64,000 bases of DNA from positions 12,044,252 to 12,108,251 of the forward strand of contig NC_085137.1 in NCBI RefSeq assembly GCF_035046485.1. The letters run 5' to 3'. Source of the DNA: Aedes albopictus. Lineage: Eukaryota; Arthropoda; Insecta; Diptera; Culicidae. Below, in pieces: positions 11,174-21,079 of this stretch. The notes beneath the pieces were generated by a model. It ran no database searches, was not told the DNA's origin, and saw only the letters and a program-made list of their open reading frames with translations. The translations under genes and the position numbers were made by a program. Position 1 is the first letter of the stretch, and every line of letters begins with the position of its first letter.

Positions 11174-11721
11174 TGTTGCGACGAAATCCCACCCAACGGC
11201 AACACTGTCGACGTGGGTCCTACTGTCAACTCTGACATGGGCCTCACTAAAACGTCATCGAAGATGACTTGGTAGAAAGTAGGTAGAACAACAAACGTGA
11301 AAGTGAATTACAGTTGTGCTGCAGTTAATCCAACTATCCAATGGTGAAAATAATTGAATTACGCTTAATTATAATGTTTACTAAAGCTATATTTACAGTT
11401 ACTTACAGTTTTCTAAACCTAATCCTACACTACTTCGCGAAACTTAACATTAATTGTTGAACTATAGCTATTGTAAGTACGACTAGGGTAACATTAAATC
11501 GCAGCTAATGATCATGTGTTCCTAGATCCCTAGATTACTCAAATTTACCCGAACGGGAGGCTGCACGAATCCTACTCCACTTCCAGATTGAAAACCAAAT
11601 TTGTAAGTAGATTTAATGCCATTGAACTGCGAACTAAAACTGAAATAAAAATTGTTTGTAGCTTAAAACACACTAACACAAAAAGGTGTTTGCTCAACGG
11701 AGTTGGTGACGTAACCCAACA
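11174..11721 (+). repeat. BEL 5' long terminal repeat
   Basis: 548 bp, TGTTGCG...CCCAACA. It carries the coding tail and TAG stop that is used by the polyprotein in the 3' copy. AATAAA occurs near 11643, compatible with a polyadenylation signal. Confidence 0.93.
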
Positions 11722-11755
11722 ATTTCTTTAAGAAATTTGTGCGGGTATCGGAAGT

Positions 11756-14700
11756 ATGGAAAATCGCAGCGAATCCCCCCGTAATTGCCAGTCCTGTTCG
11801 CGGAAGGACTCCGCGGAAGATGAAATGGTTCAGTGCGAATCATGCATGCTCTGGGAGCACTTCGGGTGCGCCGGTGTCGATGAGCAAATTCGAAGATCGG
11901 AAAACAGGTACGTTTGTAAACATTGTGTGAACCCAGGGGTTTCCAACGACCATCTCAAGGTCCCGGCCGGCGATCCGCGTTCCAAGGCGAAAGGGAGTTC
12001 GAAAACAAGTTCCAAAGGTGGATCGAGAAAGGGAAAGAAGGCTCCGGACCCAAATGGTAGCGTAACGTCTAGTGTACGAGCGGCAATGTTAGCAGAACAG
12101 CTGAAACTTATCGAAGAAGAACGAATGCTGCAGGAACAAGAGCTGAAAGATCAGGAAGAAATCAAGAAGCGTCTTTTGGAAGAAGAAGAACATCAGCTGG
12201 AGGAGAAACGGAAGCTCGTAGAAGAAGCGAAACGTATTCGCGAGCGCAAGTTGCAGGAAGAACTGGATGCGAAACGAAAGCAACAGCAAGTAAGGAGGGA
12301 GTCCCTCGAGAAGCGTCAGGAAATCGTACGACAGATGGCCGAAGCAAGCAGCAGAAGTGGATCCGTAGTGAGTTCCAGGCAAAAGGTACATGACTGGCTG
12401 AACGATCAAGATAACGCTGGACGATCTGACGGAAAACATGTTGGAAGCGTAAATCAACCCAATATTTATCGGATTCCTGAAGACCCAGTGGATAATCCTG
12501 CTCAGCCACAGACTTCCGTACCACAAGATATAGCTAACGCACGATCGTCGATTGTGGCACCACCCGACTCTGTTTCATTGCCCCCATCTCCCGCAATCCT
12601 TCCCTCACACCTCATTCGGTCGCTGTCCCAGGTTCAAATAGCTGCACGGCAGGTTCTGGGAAAGGATCTACCAGTTTTTGATGGGAACCCGGAAGACTGG
12701 CCGATATTTATTAGCAACTATGAGCAGTCTACAACCACATGCGGCTACTCGGACGCTGAAAACCTTGTCCGGCTTCAACGATCGTTGAAGGGAAATGCTC
12801 TGGAATCGGTTAAGAGCCGGCTACTGCTTCCTGCCAGCGTTCCACATGTTATCCAGACTTTGCGCACTCTTTTTGGTAGACCTGAACTCCTGATTCGGTC
12901 AATGTTGAGTAAGATCCATCAAGTTCCGCCCCCAAGACATGACCGTCTAGAGACCATTATGCACTTTGGTCTAGCAGTGCAAAATCTAGTGGACCACTTG
13001 AAAGCAGCAAACCAAATCAACCATCTGGCCAATCCGGTACTTATGCAGGAACTCGTCGAAAAACTGCCCGGCTCGTTGCGACTCGATTGGGCCATGTTTA
13101 AGACAAAATACCAAGTTGCGACGCTCGAAACTTTCGGTGAATTCATGTCGGGTCTGGTAACAGCAGCAAGTGAGGTCTCTTTTTCTCTCCCGGCTTTCAG
13201 CGCAAGTCAGAAGCACACAACAACGTCAGACACCCGGAGCAACAAACAAAAGGGTGGATATATGGGTATGCTTCAAGCCCACTCCACAGACGAAAGTCCA
13301 AGCGATGGATTCGACGCTACTCCTACTGGTTCGAAACCCGTCAAGACGTGCACGGCTTGTGGTAGAGTGGGTCACAGGGTGGCCGAGTGTCATCAGTTCA
13401 TCGGGGCAACACTTGATGAGCGTTGGAAACTAGTCCAGCAAAAAGGACTCTGCCGAACTTGTCTGAACAGCCATGGAAAGTGGCCGTGCCGTTCTTGGGT
13501 TGGATGTGGCATCAGCGGATGCCGACAAAGACACCACACTCTTCTTCATTCTCCTGCCTCTTCGGAAATAGAAGTTAGCGTATCGCCGAGTCACGTCACC
13601 TCCGGAGATTTCCAGTGGCCACTCTTTCGGATCGTTCCGGTCGTATTATATGGCCGCAACTCTTCGCAAACTGTCTACGCGTTCATTGATGAAGGCTCGT
13701 CGTACACGCTGTTGGAAGAATCGGTGGCCACGCGACTGGGTATCACAGGGGTACATGAACCATTGACACTGAAATGGACGGGAAATGTAACAAGGGTTGA
13801 ACCGAAGTCACAGGTAGTGCAGCTAGATATCTCCGGTAAGGGAATCAGTTCGCGATACACGCTCGCCCACGCTCGGACAGTGGGTCGTCTGGTCTTGCCC
13901 ACTCAAACAATGAAGTATCAGGAGTTAGCACGCCGCTTCCCACATCTGCGGGGGCTGCCGATTGAGGATTACGAACTAGTGCAGCCAAAAATACTAATTG
14001 GCCTGGACAACCTCAGGTTAGCTGTTCCGTTGAAACTGCGCGAAGGAGGAAGAATGGATCCCATAGGGGCGAAATGTCGTTTGGGGTGGAGCATTTATGG
14101 ATGTGTTCCGAATCAAAAATCACATTCAGCAGTTGTTGGTTTTCACGTGGCCGCAGTTCCAGATTGGGATCAGGAAATGAACGATCAACTCCGAGATTAC
14201 TTCACTTTGGAGGAAGTTGGTGTTGCAGAAAGGGGTAATTTCGTTGAATCCTTCGAAGAGAAGCGTGCCAAGCAACTACTGAAAGATACAACACGACGTA
14301 TGGCTTCAGGATCAAACTTTGAAACTGGTTTGCTATGGAAGACTGATAATCCAACTTTCCCTGACAGCTACCCGATGGCCGTTCGACGTTTGGAATCGCT
14401 TGAGCGTCGGCTTGAACGGGAACCAATGCTACAAAAGTCTGTGCGTGAACAAATTGTAGAGTATGAACGAAAGGGCTACGCGCACCGCGCTAGTTTGATG
14501 GAGTTGACGTCTGTAGATCCAAGTCGCGTGTGGTACCTTCCTCTAGGCGTGGTTACCAACCCTAGAAAACCCGGAAAAGTAAGACTCATCTGGGATGCGG
14601 CGGCAAAAGTAGGTGGCACGTCTTTCAACTCTCAGCTTCTTAAAGGGCCGGATCTTCTAACCCCCCTTCCCAAAGTTCTGTACCAGTTTCGACAATATCC

Positions 14701-17700
14701 GGTGGCTGTGACCGGAGACATAATGGAAATGTTCCATCAGATCAACATCCGCTCACCTGACTGCCAGTCTCAACGTTTTCTCTTCAGAGAGCATGTAACG
14801 GATCCACCTGTCACCTACGTGATGGACGTGGCGACCTTTGGTTCTACCTGTTCACCGGCGTCGGCCCAATACGTGAAGAACCTCAACGCGGAAGAGTTCG
14901 CCGAAGAGTACCCTCGGGCAGCAGAAGCCATCGTTAACAAACATTATGTCGATGACTATTTAGATAGCTTCGAGACGATTCCGGAGGCGGTGAGCGTCGT
15001 GAACGAGGTTAAACTTGTACACGCTAAAGGTGGCTTCACCCTGCGTCGATTTCTGTCAAACGAACCGGAAGTCCTGCATGGAATAGGAGAAGTAATAGAA
15101 ACGGAGCCGAAGAATCTTGACTTGGAAAGAGCTGGAAAAGTCGAATCAGTGTTGGGAATGAAATGGGTGCCGAACGAAGATATATTTGTCTATACATTCG
15201 GCTCGCGTGAAGATATCCTCCAGATCATGAGCATTGACTACATTCCCACGAAACGCGAGGTAGCCAGAGTAGTCATGAGTCTATTTGACCCACTTGGCCT
15301 TATCTCCTTCCTGCTAATACACGGGAAAGTACTAATTCAGGAGCTTTGGACAAAAGGGACGGAGTGGGACGAACCAATTCCTCAAGAAACTAACGTCCGC
15401 TGGCAACAGTGGATCGGCTCGCTACAGCTGCTAAACCAGCTACGAATATTGCGATACTACTTTCCGTGCTCAGTTCCGACAAATTACGCCTCTCTGCAAA
15501 TCCATCTTTTCGTAGATGCGAGCAATTCAGCGTACTCAGCTGTGGTGTACTTTCGTCTTGCAACTGAACATAGTACACATGTAGCACTCGTCGGCGCAAA
15601 AACGAAAGTGGCCCCCCTCAAAGCTCTCTCTATTCCCAGACTGGAGCTCAAGGCGGCCGTTCTTGGTTGCCGTCTGATGGAAACAATCCAGAACCAGCAC
15701 ACGTACTCGATCAGTAAACGATTCTGCTGGACTGATGCAAACACTGTTCTTGCATGGATACGCGCTTCCGATCACCGGCGATACCACCAATTTGTCGCGG
15801 TTCGAGTCGGGGAAATTTTGTCATCCACGCAGCAGTCGGAATGGCGATGGGTACCATCGAAAATGAACGTTGCGGATCTAGCAACCAAATGGAACAACGG
15901 CTGGCAGGAGAGGACGAACAACCAATGGTTCCATGGTCCGTCTTTCCTGTACGAGCTCGAAGAACACTGGCCAAAGCAGAAAACAAGCATCGTGACAGAA
16001 GAAGAACTTCGGCCTATCCACTCAAATTTGGCACACTTTTCCTCGAGTATAGTCTTCGAAAGATTCAACAGGTGGTCCAAGTTGCTCCGTGTTGCTGCAT
16101 ACGTGTTTCGGTGGATCTCCAATCTCAAAAAGAGAAAAAGCAAAGAACAACCTGAGCTGGGCTACCTCACCAGAAACGAACTACTACGAGCAGAAGAAGT
16201 CTTGATTAAAACGGCTCAAAGCGAGTCTTTTGCGGATGAAATCGACATCCTGAAAAAGAGTCAAGGCCCTTCCGAAGGTCAACATCCAACGGTCAACAAA
16301 ACTAGTGCCATCTACAAAACGTATCCATTCATGGATGAGAGAGGAATTCTGCGAAGCCGTGGCCGAATAGGTGCTGCTCCCTATGCAACTATGGAAGCCA
16401 AGTTCCCGATCATCTTGTCGAAGCAGCACGTCATTACATTCCTTATAGTAGATTGGTACCATCGTCGCTTTCGGCACGCTAATCGCGAAACAATATTCAA
16501 TGAAATGCGCCAACGTTTCGATATATCTGCTCTTCGACGATTACTGGACAAAGTTGAACGAGCGTGTATCATTTGTCGCCTTACGAAGGCATCTCCGAGG
16601 CCACCGATTATGGCACCACTTCCCAAGATGCGTCTTACGGCGTTTATTCAACCTTTCACTTACACAGGCTTGGACTATTTCGGTCCACTCCTGGTACGAG
16701 TGGGCAGGAGCAATGCGAAGCGCTGGGTGGCGCTATTCACCTGCCTTACCATCAGGGCAGTGCACATGGAGGTAGTGCACTCGTTAAACACCGAATCGTG
16801 CATCATGGCTGTCCAACGATTTGTAGCACGCAGAGGCCACCCAAGAGAATTCTGGTCGGATAACGCTACCTGCTTCCACGGCACAAGTAACGAGTTGGAA
16901 GCATACAATAAATCCATGGTCGAAACGTTCACCACGTCGGAATGTTCTTGGAAGTTTATCCCACCTGCGGCGCCACATATGGGAGGCGCATGGGAGAGGC
17001 TTGTGCGCTCAGTGAAGGTAGCGATTGGAGCCGCGTTGGAAACTCCACGTAAACCGGACGACGAGATTCTGGAGACTATTCTTGCAGAAGCTGAAGGAAT
17101 GATCAATTCGAGGCCGCTTACGTACGTTCCTTTGGATTCAGCTGATCAGGAAGCTTTGACACCCAATCATTTTTTGCTGGGTAACTCTTCTGGGTCAAAA
17201 TTCTTGCATACTGAGCAACTAGACAATCGAGCTGTCTTGAGAAACAGTTGGAAACTAGCTAGGCGCATCACGGACGAGTTTTGGCAAAGATGGCTGAAAG
17301 AGTACCTGCCAATGATCACTCGGAGGTGCAAGTGGTTCGAGGATGTGAAGGAACTAGAAGTTGGTGACTTGGTGCTGGTGGTTGACAGCACCACGAGGAA
17401 GCAATGGGTGCGGGGTCGCATTGAAGAAATATTTCCCGGACGAGACGGAAGGGTACGACAAGCATTGGTACGGACTTCAACGGGATCTCTACGAAGAGCA
17501 GCGGTAAAACTGGCTGTACTCGACGTCGCAGAGAGAAGTAAACCAAGTTCCAGTTCTCCTAGTGCTTTGGAGGCTCACCATGGTTTACGGGCGGGGGTAT
17601 GTTGCGACGAAATCCCACCCAACGGCAACACTGTCGACGTGGGTCCTACTGTCAACTCTGACATGGGCCTCACTAAAACGTCATCGAAGATGACTTGGTA

Positions 17701-17701
17701 G
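11756..17701 (+). CDS. BEL/Pao gag-pol polyprotein (1981 aa)
   Basis: Retrotransposon polyprotein for particle formation, processing, reverse transcription and integration. Start is the ATG 34 bp after the 5' LTR. Domains in order: a PHD-like zinc finger (C11, C14, C27, C30, H35, C38, C54, C57); a charged coiled coil about 111-195; a gag-like region about 300-450; a CCHC knuckle C532-C535-H540-C545; a retropepsin-like protease with FIDEGSS (D645); reverse transcriptase from about 924 with YVDD at 1064-1067; RNase H with FVDAS (D1254); an integrase zinc-binding region about 1560-1607 with CIIC; and the integrase core with D1640, D1702 and E1747. A C-terminal domain follows at about 1826-1925. 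The last 33 residues and the stop are encoded inside the 3' LTR. No frameshift or stop separates gag from pol. Domain names are from memory of BEL families. Confidence 0.95.
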   Translation: MENRSESPRNCQSCSRKDSAEDEMVQCESCMLWEHFGCAGVDEQIRRSENRYVCKHCVNPGVSNDHLKVPAGDPRSKAKGSSKTSSKGGSRKGKKAPDPNGSVTSSVRAAMLAEQLKLIEEERMLQEQELKDQEEIKKRLLEEEEHQLEEKRKLVEEAKRIRERKLQEELDAKRKQQQVRRESLEKRQEIVRQMAEASSRSGSVVSSRQKVHDWLNDQDNAGRSDGKHVGSVNQPNIYRIPEDPVDNPAQPQTSVPQDIANARSSIVAPPDSVSLPPSPAILPSHLIRSLSQVQIAARQVLGKDLPVFDGNPEDWPIFISNYEQSTTTCGYSDAENLVRLQRSLKGNALESVKSRLLLPASVPHVIQTLRTLFGRPELLIRSMLSKIHQVPPPRHDRLETIMHFGLAVQNLVDHLKAANQINHLANPVLMQELVEKLPGSLRLDWAMFKTKYQVATLETFGEFMSGLVTAASEVSFSLPAFSASQKHTTTSDTRSNKQKGGYMGMLQAHSTDESPSDGFDATPTGSKPVKTCTACGRVGHRVAECHQFIGATLDERWKLVQQKGLCRTCLNSHGKWPCRSWVGCGISGCRQRHHTLLHSPASSEIEVSVSPSHVTSGDFQWPLFRIVPVVLYGRNSSQTVYAFIDEGSSYTLLEESVATRLGITGVHEPLTLKWTGNVTRVEPKSQVVQLDISGKGISSRYTLAHARTVGRLVLPTQTMKYQELARRFPHLRGLPIEDYELVQPKILIGLDNLRLAVPLKLREGGRMDPIGAKCRLGWSIYGCVPNQKSHSAVVGFHVAAVPDWDQEMNDQLRDYFTLEEVGVAERGNFVESFEEKRAKQLLKDTTRRMASGSNFETGLLWKTDNPTFPDSYPMAVRRLESLERRLEREPMLQKSVREQIVEYERKGYAHRASLMELTSVDPSRVWYLPLGVVTNPRKPGKVRLIWDAAAKVGGTSFNSQLLKGPDLLTPLPKVLYQFRQYPVAVTGDIMEMFHQINIRSPDCQSQRFLFREHVTDPPVTYVMDVATFGSTCSPASAQYVKNLNAEEFAEEYPRAAEAIVNKHYVDDYLDSFETIPEAVSVVNEVKLVHAKGGFTLRRFLSNEPEVLHGIGEVIETEPKNLDLERAGKVESVLGMKWVPNEDIFVYTFGSREDILQIMSIDYIPTKREVARVVMSLFDPLGLISFLLIHGKVLIQELWTKGTEWDEPIPQETNVRWQQWIGSLQLLNQLRILRYYFPCSVPTNYASLQIHLFVDASNSAYSAVVYFRLATEHSTHVALVGAKTKVAPLKALSIPRLELKAAVLGCRLMETIQNQHTYSISKRFCWTDANTVLAWIRASDHRRYHQFVAVRVGEILSSTQQSEWRWVPSKMNVADLATKWNNGWQERTNNQWFHGPSFLYELEEHWPKQKTSIVTEEELRPIHSNLAHFSSSIVFERFNRWSKLLRVAAYVFRWISNLKKRKSKEQPELGYLTRNELLRAEEVLIKTAQSESFADEIDILKKSQGPSEGQHPTVNKTSAIYKTYPFMDERGILRSRGRIGAAPYATMEAKFPIILSKQHVITFLIVDWYHRRFRHANRETIFNEMRQRFDISALRRLLDKVERACIICRLTKASPRPPIMAPLPKMRLTAFIQPFTYTGLDYFGPLLVRVGRSNAKRWVALFTCLTIRAVHMEVVHSLNTESCIMAVQRFVARRGHPREFWSDNATCFHGTSNELEAYNKSMVETFTTSECSWKFIPPAAPHMGGAWERLVRSVKVAIGAALETPRKPDDEILETILAEAEGMINSRPLTYVPLDSADQEALTPNHFLLGNSSGSKFLHTEQLDNRAVLRNSWKLARRITDEFWQRWLKEYLPMITRRCKWFEDVKELEVGDLVLVVDSTTRKQWVRGRIEEIFPGRDGRVRQALVRTSTGSLRRAAVKLAVLDVAERSKPSSSSPSALEAHHGLRAGVCCDEIPPNGNTVDVGPTVNSDMGLTKTSSKMTW
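17588..17599 (+). other. BEL polypurine tract
   Basis: CGGGCGGGGGTA lies directly before the 3' LTR, the expected site for plus-strand priming. It is not purely purine and is also translated as part of the polyprotein. Confidence 0.6.
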
Positions 17702-18147
17702 AAAGTAGGTAGAACAACAAACGTGAAAGTGAATTACAGTTGTGCTGCAGTTAATCCAACTATCCAATGGTGAAAATAATTGAATTACGCTTAATTATAA
17801 TGTTTACTAAAGCTATATTTACAGTTACTTACAGTTTTCTAAACCTAATCCTACACTACTTCGCGAAACTTAACATTAATTGTTGAACTATAGCTATTGT
17901 AAGTACGACTAGGGTAACATTAAATCGCAGCTAATGATCATGTGTTCCTAGATCCCTAGATTACTCAAATTTACCCGAACGGGAGGCTGCACGAATCCTA
18001 CTCCACTTCCAGATTGAAAACCAAATTTGTAAGTAGATTTAATGCCATTGAACTGCGAACTAAAACTGAAATAAAAATTGTTTGTAGCTTAAAACACACT
18101 AACACAAAAAGGTGTTTGCTCAACGGAGTTGGTGACGTAACCCAACA
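17600..18147 (+). repeat. BEL 3' long terminal repeat
   Basis: 548 bp, apparently identical to the 5' LTR. Its first 102 bp are translated as the C-terminus of the polyprotein. Confidence 0.93.
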
Positions 18148-18540
18148 GGCTCTAATGTTACATTAAAAAGTAACGTCATGTAATGTAAACTGATGTTCTC
18201 ATAAACATCAAGAAACATCTTAAAACGTTACATTATAATGTTACAATATGAGCTAATGTTGTGCTAATGTTGCTGATGTGCTGATGTGCTGAAAACGTTG
18301 GGTTCTAATGTTACATTCTAACCTAACTTCGTACTGATGTTGAAAGACGTACTCATAAAAAATAGGAAACACCCAAAAACGTTTACTTCTAATGTTACAT
18401 TAACAGCAAACGTCATGTCATGTCAAGTCGTTATGTGCATAAACATCAAAATGCATTCAAAAACGTTATCTTCTAATCTTACATTATACGCCAACGTCAT
18501 GCTTAAGTCAATTGAAGTACTAAAAACATGGAAATAAACG
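18148..18540 (+). repeat. 84-bp tandem repeat array, right part
   Basis: Begins with the duplicated GGCTCT and continues TAATGTTACATT, AACGTCATG. TTCTAATGTTACATT recurs at about 18303 and 18387, and a variant TTCTAATCTTACATT at about 18471, the same 84-bp step as on the left. The unit from 18151 to 18300 is irregular. Confidence 0.8.
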
Positions 18541-18920
18541 TGGTGATATCAGATTCTAACGTTGAACCACGAAGATATCAATCGATAACGAACTTGGTTC
18601 TCCTATCATCTAAAGGTAAGTGTCGGCTCGTGTATTGCGCATATCGAAAATTCTGATATGCATTTTTTTTTGAAGAGGGTTACCGGACCACATGGTGACC
18701 CTCTTTGGGCCTAATGTGCCCCTTTAGCAAACGGTACAGACAATACTTAAAAATTCAAGTTAACATTTGAGGACTTTAGAAAAACGTCGGAATATAATGA
18801 TTCTGTACATAAACAAACATTTGAAAACGACTAGATGTTACGTTTTTACATCGAAAAACATTAGAATAACGTTCGAATCTAACGTTCACATACATCAACA
18901 TACATCAGAAAACATTTAAA
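18541..18920. other. degenerate repeat-flank DNA with a small hairpin
   Basis: At 18676-18705 GAGGGTTACC and GGTGACCCTC form a short hairpin. The rest holds scattered AACGTTT/ACATC motifs related to the arrays on both sides. Confidence 0.4.
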
Positions 18921-18929
18921 TCTAATGTT

Positions 18930-19450
18930 TTTTCACACCTAAAAACATCTGAACACATCAGGTTCTGATGTTTTGGGTAATATTCTTGACATCAAAAAAC
19001 GATTCGTTTCCTGATGTATACATTAAGTTACCTTGCATAAACACATCTAAATCGCAATGTATTCTAACGTACAACATCAGAAAACATTCAAAACATCTGA
19101 GAACATCAGAAATACATGCGAATCAAATGTTTCTGTGCGTCAGAAAAACAAACAAAAACGTCTAGATTTAACGTTTTCTACATCGCAAAACGTCAGAAAA
19201 AAACCTTAGAATGTAACGTTTTCATACATCAATATACATCTGGGAACGTCTGAATCTAATGTTTTTTACATCAGAAAAACGTTTGAATCTTACGTTTTTG
19301 TACATCAAAAAACATCTGAAAACGTCAGGTTTTGATGTTCTGGATAATATTCTTGACATCATAACACATTTGATTTCCTGATGTATACATTATGTTACCT
19401 TGCATAAACACATCTAAATCGTAATGTATTCTAATGTTCAACGACAGAAG
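18930..19450 (+). repeat. 367-bp direct duplication within ACATC/ACGTT-rich repeat
   Basis: The stretch from about 18940 (AACATCTGAACACATCAGGT through ACATCTAAATCGCAATGT) recurs from about 19306 to 19440 with few changes, an offset of about 367 bp. Both are built of short ACATC, AACGTT and GATGT motifs resembling the 84-bp array. Confidence 0.7.
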
Positions 19451-19514
19451 TACACTAAAACATGATGTTGATGTGACTGAGAGCGCACGTATATCGGAAC
19501 GGATTTTTTTTTGC

Positions 19515-20050
19515 GTGTGAAGGAATGCTGACTAGAACACTCGAAAGAAACCTTTAAAGATTTTTCAAAACGATCCTGGTAGAAATTCCTGAAGGAATCC
19601 CGGGACGATTTACTGAAGGAATTCTGGGAGGCATATCTGGTAGAATCCTGAGAAGAAACTCAGCTGAAAGCTTGGTAGGCAACCCTTAAATAACCACAGA
19701 AGAAATCCTGGGAGGAATTGCTGTATAAATCCCGAAAAGAATGCCGGAAAAACTCCCGAGAAGCCAGCAAGAATCCCGGGACTTATACCCGAAAGAATTC
19801 CACTAGATAGATTGATTGATTGATTTGTCTTTATTAAAGAGACTTTCAGCCCTTGGTTGGATTCTACAAGAATATATTTCACTGAATATATTTCGACAGA
19901 TCACTTTGAAAGTATACTAGGATGAATCTGTGAAGTAATTCCAGCAGAAATCCATAAAAGAATGCTGGCTAGAATTCCTGTAAGGATTTTCGAAAGCAAT
20001 TCTGGCAAAAATCCCTGAATTTATTCCTGAAGGAATCCCGTAAAGAACAC
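19515..20050 (+). repeat. degenerate GGAATTCC minisatellite, block C
   Basis: Units such as GAAGGAATCCCGG and AAGGAATTCTGGGAGG are recognisable. It is interrupted at about 19805-19905 by unrelated DNA including (GATT)n and CTTTATTAAAGAGACTTTCAGCCC, which resembles the antisense 3' tail of the SINE at 39297. Confidence 0.65.
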
Positions 20051-20559
20051 CCCAAGTAGCACCTGCAACTAAAATAGAAATGATCATCGTTCCAAACATG
20101 TTGCAACTGAGTTTTCATGAAACAATGGATGTTTTCATTTGGATTCAGAAAATAAAAACATGTGAAACAAAATTAAAACCTATTAAAATCCTGTTGTTAA
20201 AGCCAAACTGAGGTATAACATATTTATAACAGCTAGCGCAATGTAAATAAACGTCATCGTTGTCATGGATGTCAAAGCATTTTCAACAGTGTCATCGTTA
20301 GTTGAAACTTACGAAACCAATTTGTAACTGAGGTAGGTATAATCTGATTGTTTCAACGAATCTTAGTTACGACCGTTTACAAACCAAAACAACCAAAACA
20401 TTGATACTACCTTGAAGAAGCATATATTTATACAAGCACTGGTAAATGCTTCATTTGTTGTTAAATTCTGCACAATTTACGTAGTACAGAACGACTGGTA
20501 CCACTGGAAGAGTTTGATACAGTTGGACTAGATAGTGGTGTTCTGAAGCTTCCTAATTA
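20051..20559. other. unassigned spacer
   Basis: No feature recognised. Confidence 0.3.
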
Positions 20560-20709
20560 TCAGGCTTATTCTGCGCGGCGTGTGAGGTGAGACGAGTCGA
20601 ATGGGGTGACAAAAGTCGAGTCGATCCCATTTGAATTGCATTAGTCGTCTCACGTCACGTGATACGAAACCGTCTGTCTCACCTCACACGCCGCGCAGAA
20701 TAAGCCTGA
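20560..20709. mobile_element. 150-bp MITE with perfect ~34-bp TIRs
   Basis: TCAGGCTTATTCTGCGCGGC at the left is matched perfectly and continued to about 34 bp in the inverted right end, which finishes AATAAGCCTGA. The interior has a further imperfect inverted match. No coding capacity. The target duplication is unclear (flanks ATTA and ATAT). Perfect TIRs suggest a young copy. Confidence 0.8.
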
Positions 20710-21079
20710 ATATCTGACGAAAAGATGCAGCATTCCGTTAGCTTGAATTTTGATATTTTTTCGAACCAACTTTGATTTCTAATCAGGCGAAATGTCACAC
20801 AGCAATCCGTTTTTAAATATATGGTACGAAAGTTTTTCATCTTCTTTTGATCTTCTTTTTACCTAGTGAACTAGTCACAAACTATATTGTCCACTATGAG
20901 CAAGGTATTGATGTGAAGAACGTATTATCTGAAGAAAGTTTTCTAAAATTTTGCATGATTCTGGAGATTCACATGTATTCACATCAAAAGGACTGTCCTA
21001 TATATAGGATGCTGGGCGTTCGAGGACGCTGGGCGGATATGGGTTAAGTAGCTTGATCGTCGTTTTTGATGTTGTTGGT
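20710..21079. other. unassigned spacer
   Basis: Open frame 20847-21047 shows no recognisable motif. Confidence 0.3.

Larger units (their letters stand above)
11174..18147 (+). mobile_element. complete BEL/Pao LTR retrotransposon
   Basis: Two 548-bp LTRs (11174-11721 and 17600-18147) start TGTTGCG and end CCCAACA and appear identical by eye. They enclose one uninterrupted polyprotein frame. GGCTCT flanks both sides (11168-11173 and 18148-18153), a 5-6-bp target duplication as expected for BEL elements. The insertion splits the 84-bp array exactly within a unit. A purine-rich tract (CGGGCGGGGG) precedes the 3' LTR. The region after the 5' LTR is the palindrome AATTTCTTTAAGAAATT; no tRNA-complementary primer site is obvious to me. 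Identical LTRs and an open frame imply a very young, possibly competent copy. Confidence 0.95.

Noticed and set aside
11048..11275. 75-codon frame reading from the tandem array into the 5' LTR
   Set aside because: Its C-terminal half is the LTR-encoded tail of the BEL polyprotein and its N-terminal half is the 84-bp repeat.
12089..12526. Minus-strand frames within the BEL coiled-coil region
   Set aside because: Antisense shadows of the coding strand caused by GAA/AAG-rich codons.
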